From IMG/VR virus record IMGVR_UViG_3300004369_000064, positions 1 through 34,247 of that record: 34,247 bases of DNA. One strand, 5' to 3'. Under the pieces are notes generated by a model. The model saw nothing but the letters and a program-made list of their open reading frames with translations, ran no database searches and had not been told where the DNA came from. This stretch comes from a virus. The first letter of the stretch is position 1. The number at the start of each line of letters is the position of its first letter. Position numbers and translations under genes: made by a program. Shown here in pieces: positions 33,252 to 34,247 of this stretch.

Positions 33252-33308
33252 ATGAATTTCATTTTCGCAGTATCTTTGACAAGAGGCTACTGCAATGGCC
33301 TACAGTGA
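33252..33308 (+). CDS. Possible 18-residue leader peptide overlapping the iscU start
   Basis: ATG 33252 follows a perfect ribosome site (AAAGGAG, 33236-33242) by 9 bases. It opens an 18-codon frame (MNFIFAVSLTRGYCNGLQ) that stops at 33306-33308, 14 bases into iscU. The best ribosome site in this gap belongs to this frame; iscU itself has only AGAGG (33282-33286). It could couple translation, act as a leader sensing Cys or another amino acid, or be a leftover of the acquisition event. Too short to judge by protein similarity. Confidence 0.45.
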   Translation: MNFIFAVSLTRGYCNGLQ

Positions 33309-33678
33309 CAAAGTAATAGATCACTATGAAAACCCTCGCAACGTAGGGAAAATGGACATGGATGATCCAGACGTAGGTACGGGAATGGTCGGCGCTCCGG
33401 CATGCGGAGACGTAATGAAATTGCAGATCAAAGTTAATGATCAAGGAGTAATAGAAGATGCTAAGTTTAAAACGTATGGGTGCGGGTCGGCAATTGCTTC
33501 AAGCAGTCTCCTCACAGAATGGGTCAAAGGAAAAAGCCTCGAACAGGCAGCGGCAATTAAGAACACTGAACTCGCACAAGAACTCGCACTCCCGCCAGTC
33601 AAGATCCACTGCTCGGTACTAGCAGAAGATGCTATTAAAGCGGCAATTAAGGATTATCAACAAAAACACATAAAATGA
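33295..33678 (+). CDS. iscU: Iron-sulfur cluster scaffold protein IscU
   Basis: IscU is the scaffold on which IscS-derived sulfur and iron are built into [2Fe-2S] clusters. The 127 residues align without gaps to bacterial IscU (128 in E. coli). Cys37, Asp39, Cys63, His105 and Cys106 are present, as is the HscA-binding LPPVK (99-103). From memory it is very close to beta/gamma-proteobacterial IscU, so recent transfer is likely. Hand-counted GC over 33301-33660 is 164/360 (46%), against 20/60 in a metK sample at 33061-33120. An upstream in-frame stop at 33277 fixes the start at 33295. The stop overlaps the next ATG (ATGA), so the two are coupled. Confidence 0.97.
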   Translation: MAYSDKVIDHYENPRNVGKMDMDDPDVGTGMVGAPACGDVMKLQIKVNDQGVIEDAKFKTYGCGSAIASSSLLTEWVKGKSLEQAAAIKNTELAQELALPPVKIHCSVLAEDAIKAAIKDYQQKHIK

Positions 33679-34247
33679 AACTATTGCAAGGTAGTGCATT
33701 TTATGAATCTTTTGGAATGCCGAATAGAAGTGAAGTTTATCACATAACACCCTCCGCAACTAATCATTATCCCTATCTATTAAATAAATTAATCGAATTA
33801 GATGAAATTGAAACTATTGATGAACCGGCTAATGATCACTACATAATACATTTATCTTACTACAAAGTTGCTTCTTATTTTTACAATAGAAGTAGATTTG
33901 ATCCAAAAGATTTTGCATCTTCAAAAAATATTGGCTTTGTAGCAGAAGGCTTTTTACCAAATAGATTGCTTAATGATTTAAAAAATGGCAAGGCTACATT
34001 ATTAATTAGTAACGATGTTGATACTATAATGATTCCTCAAGTTTTAAATATGTTAGCGGCATTCTTAGCATATGGAGTGCCTAAAGAATCAATGATATAT
34101 ACGGATTCTAATCCCTACGTAGAACGTATTTTATTAAAACACGGATATAAAGGATTTTACTACAACTGGGTTAACGAACTTTTTACCGTGTCTGAATCTT
34201 ATATAGAAAAAATAACACAAGATATTAATTCTTTAGTAGTACGTGAA
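33675..34247 (+). CDS. Unrecognised protein coupled to iscU (3' end outside window)
   Basis: The frame starts at ATG 33675, which overlaps the iscU stop, and stays open to the last base (191 codons). The base composition is back to AT-rich. The N-terminus is MKLLQGSAFYESFGMPNRSE. A central stretch (NGKATLLISNDVDTIMIPQ, about residues 105-123) looks like a beta strand and a helix entry of a Rossmann-like fold. Then AFLAYGVPKESMIYTDSN and ILLKHGYKGFYYNW suggest a second alpha/beta half. This could be a glycosyltransferase- or methyltransferase-like fold, but no signature motif is visible and I do not recognise the family. Its tight coupling to iscU is the main clue. Confidence 0.7.
   Translation, partial: MKLLQGSAFYESFGMPNRSEVYHITPSATNHYPYLLNKLIELDEIETIDEPANDHYIIHLSYYKVASYFYNRSRFDPKDFASSKNIGFVAEGFLPNRLLNDLKNGKATLLISNDVDTIMIPQVLNMLAAFLAYGVPKESMIYTDSNPYVERILLKHGYKGFYYNWVNELFTVSESYIEKITQDINSLVVRE

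Noticed and set aside
1-34247. tRNA, rRNA, integrase or insertion-sequence features
   Set aside because: Gaps are all under about 155 bases and none shows a tRNA cloverleaf, terminal inverted repeats or transposase motifs on reading; a tRNA scan was not run.

Overview
The window is a piece of a T4-like tailed phage (contractile-tail myovirus). It carries the T4 head block in T4 order: prohead core gp67-like, gp21 protease, gp22 scaffold and gp23 capsid. It also has a PAAR tail-spike tip, a class Ia ribonucleotide reductase set, and T4-type late-promoter boxes with a TAAATA core. The AT-rich DNA, tightly packed same-strand genes, short capsid protein and abundant fibre repeats resemble marine T4-like phages such as cyanomyoviruses and pelagimyophages. 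No photosynthesis gene is present, so a cyanobacterial host is not indicated; the host cannot be named from this window.

Layout. 1-396 is the 3' end of an SGNH-hydrolase-like gene. 405-4604 is the head block, closed by a strong intrinsic terminator at 4648-4676. A sigma70-type promoter at 4704-4732 then starts a three-gene unit of unknown function (4758-6536). A lone minus-strand HNH-fold gene (6526-6888) converges on it. 6988-23525 (16.5 kb, about half of the window) is a run of seven fibre or structural genes that share N-terminal, repeat and C-terminal modules, ended by a second intrinsic terminator. 23614-27778 holds a small unknown gene, nrdA, nrdB and a glutaredoxin, for deoxynucleotide synthesis. 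27778-32029 holds a small possibly Lsm-like protein, the PAAR spike tip and a 1218-residue structural protein resembling cyanophage VrlC. 32097-34247 is an accessory cluster: metK, a possible 18-codon leader, iscU, and an unrecognised gene running off the window.

How the parts fit. gp67, gp22 and gp23 would assemble the prohead and gp21 would mature it. The fibre array and the PAAR/VrlC-like pair would build host-contact parts of the tail. NrdA, NrdB and glutaredoxin make and re-reduce the enzyme that supplies dNTPs. MetK and IscU would boost S-adenosylmethionine and Fe-S cluster supply in the infected cell. TAAATA-core boxes lie in front of most transcription-unit starts, including metK and iscU, suggesting gp55-type late expression of much of the region.

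Most worth a second look: the metK-iscU-unknown cluster with its leader ORF and locally raised GC; the HNH-fold protein that lacks the usual catalytic His/Asp residues; the one-residue insertion between two metal ligands in NrdB; and the modular fibre array with near-perfect internal DNA repeats. No tRNA, rRNA, CRISPR array or insertion sequence was seen. No gene-free gap exceeds about 155 bases.
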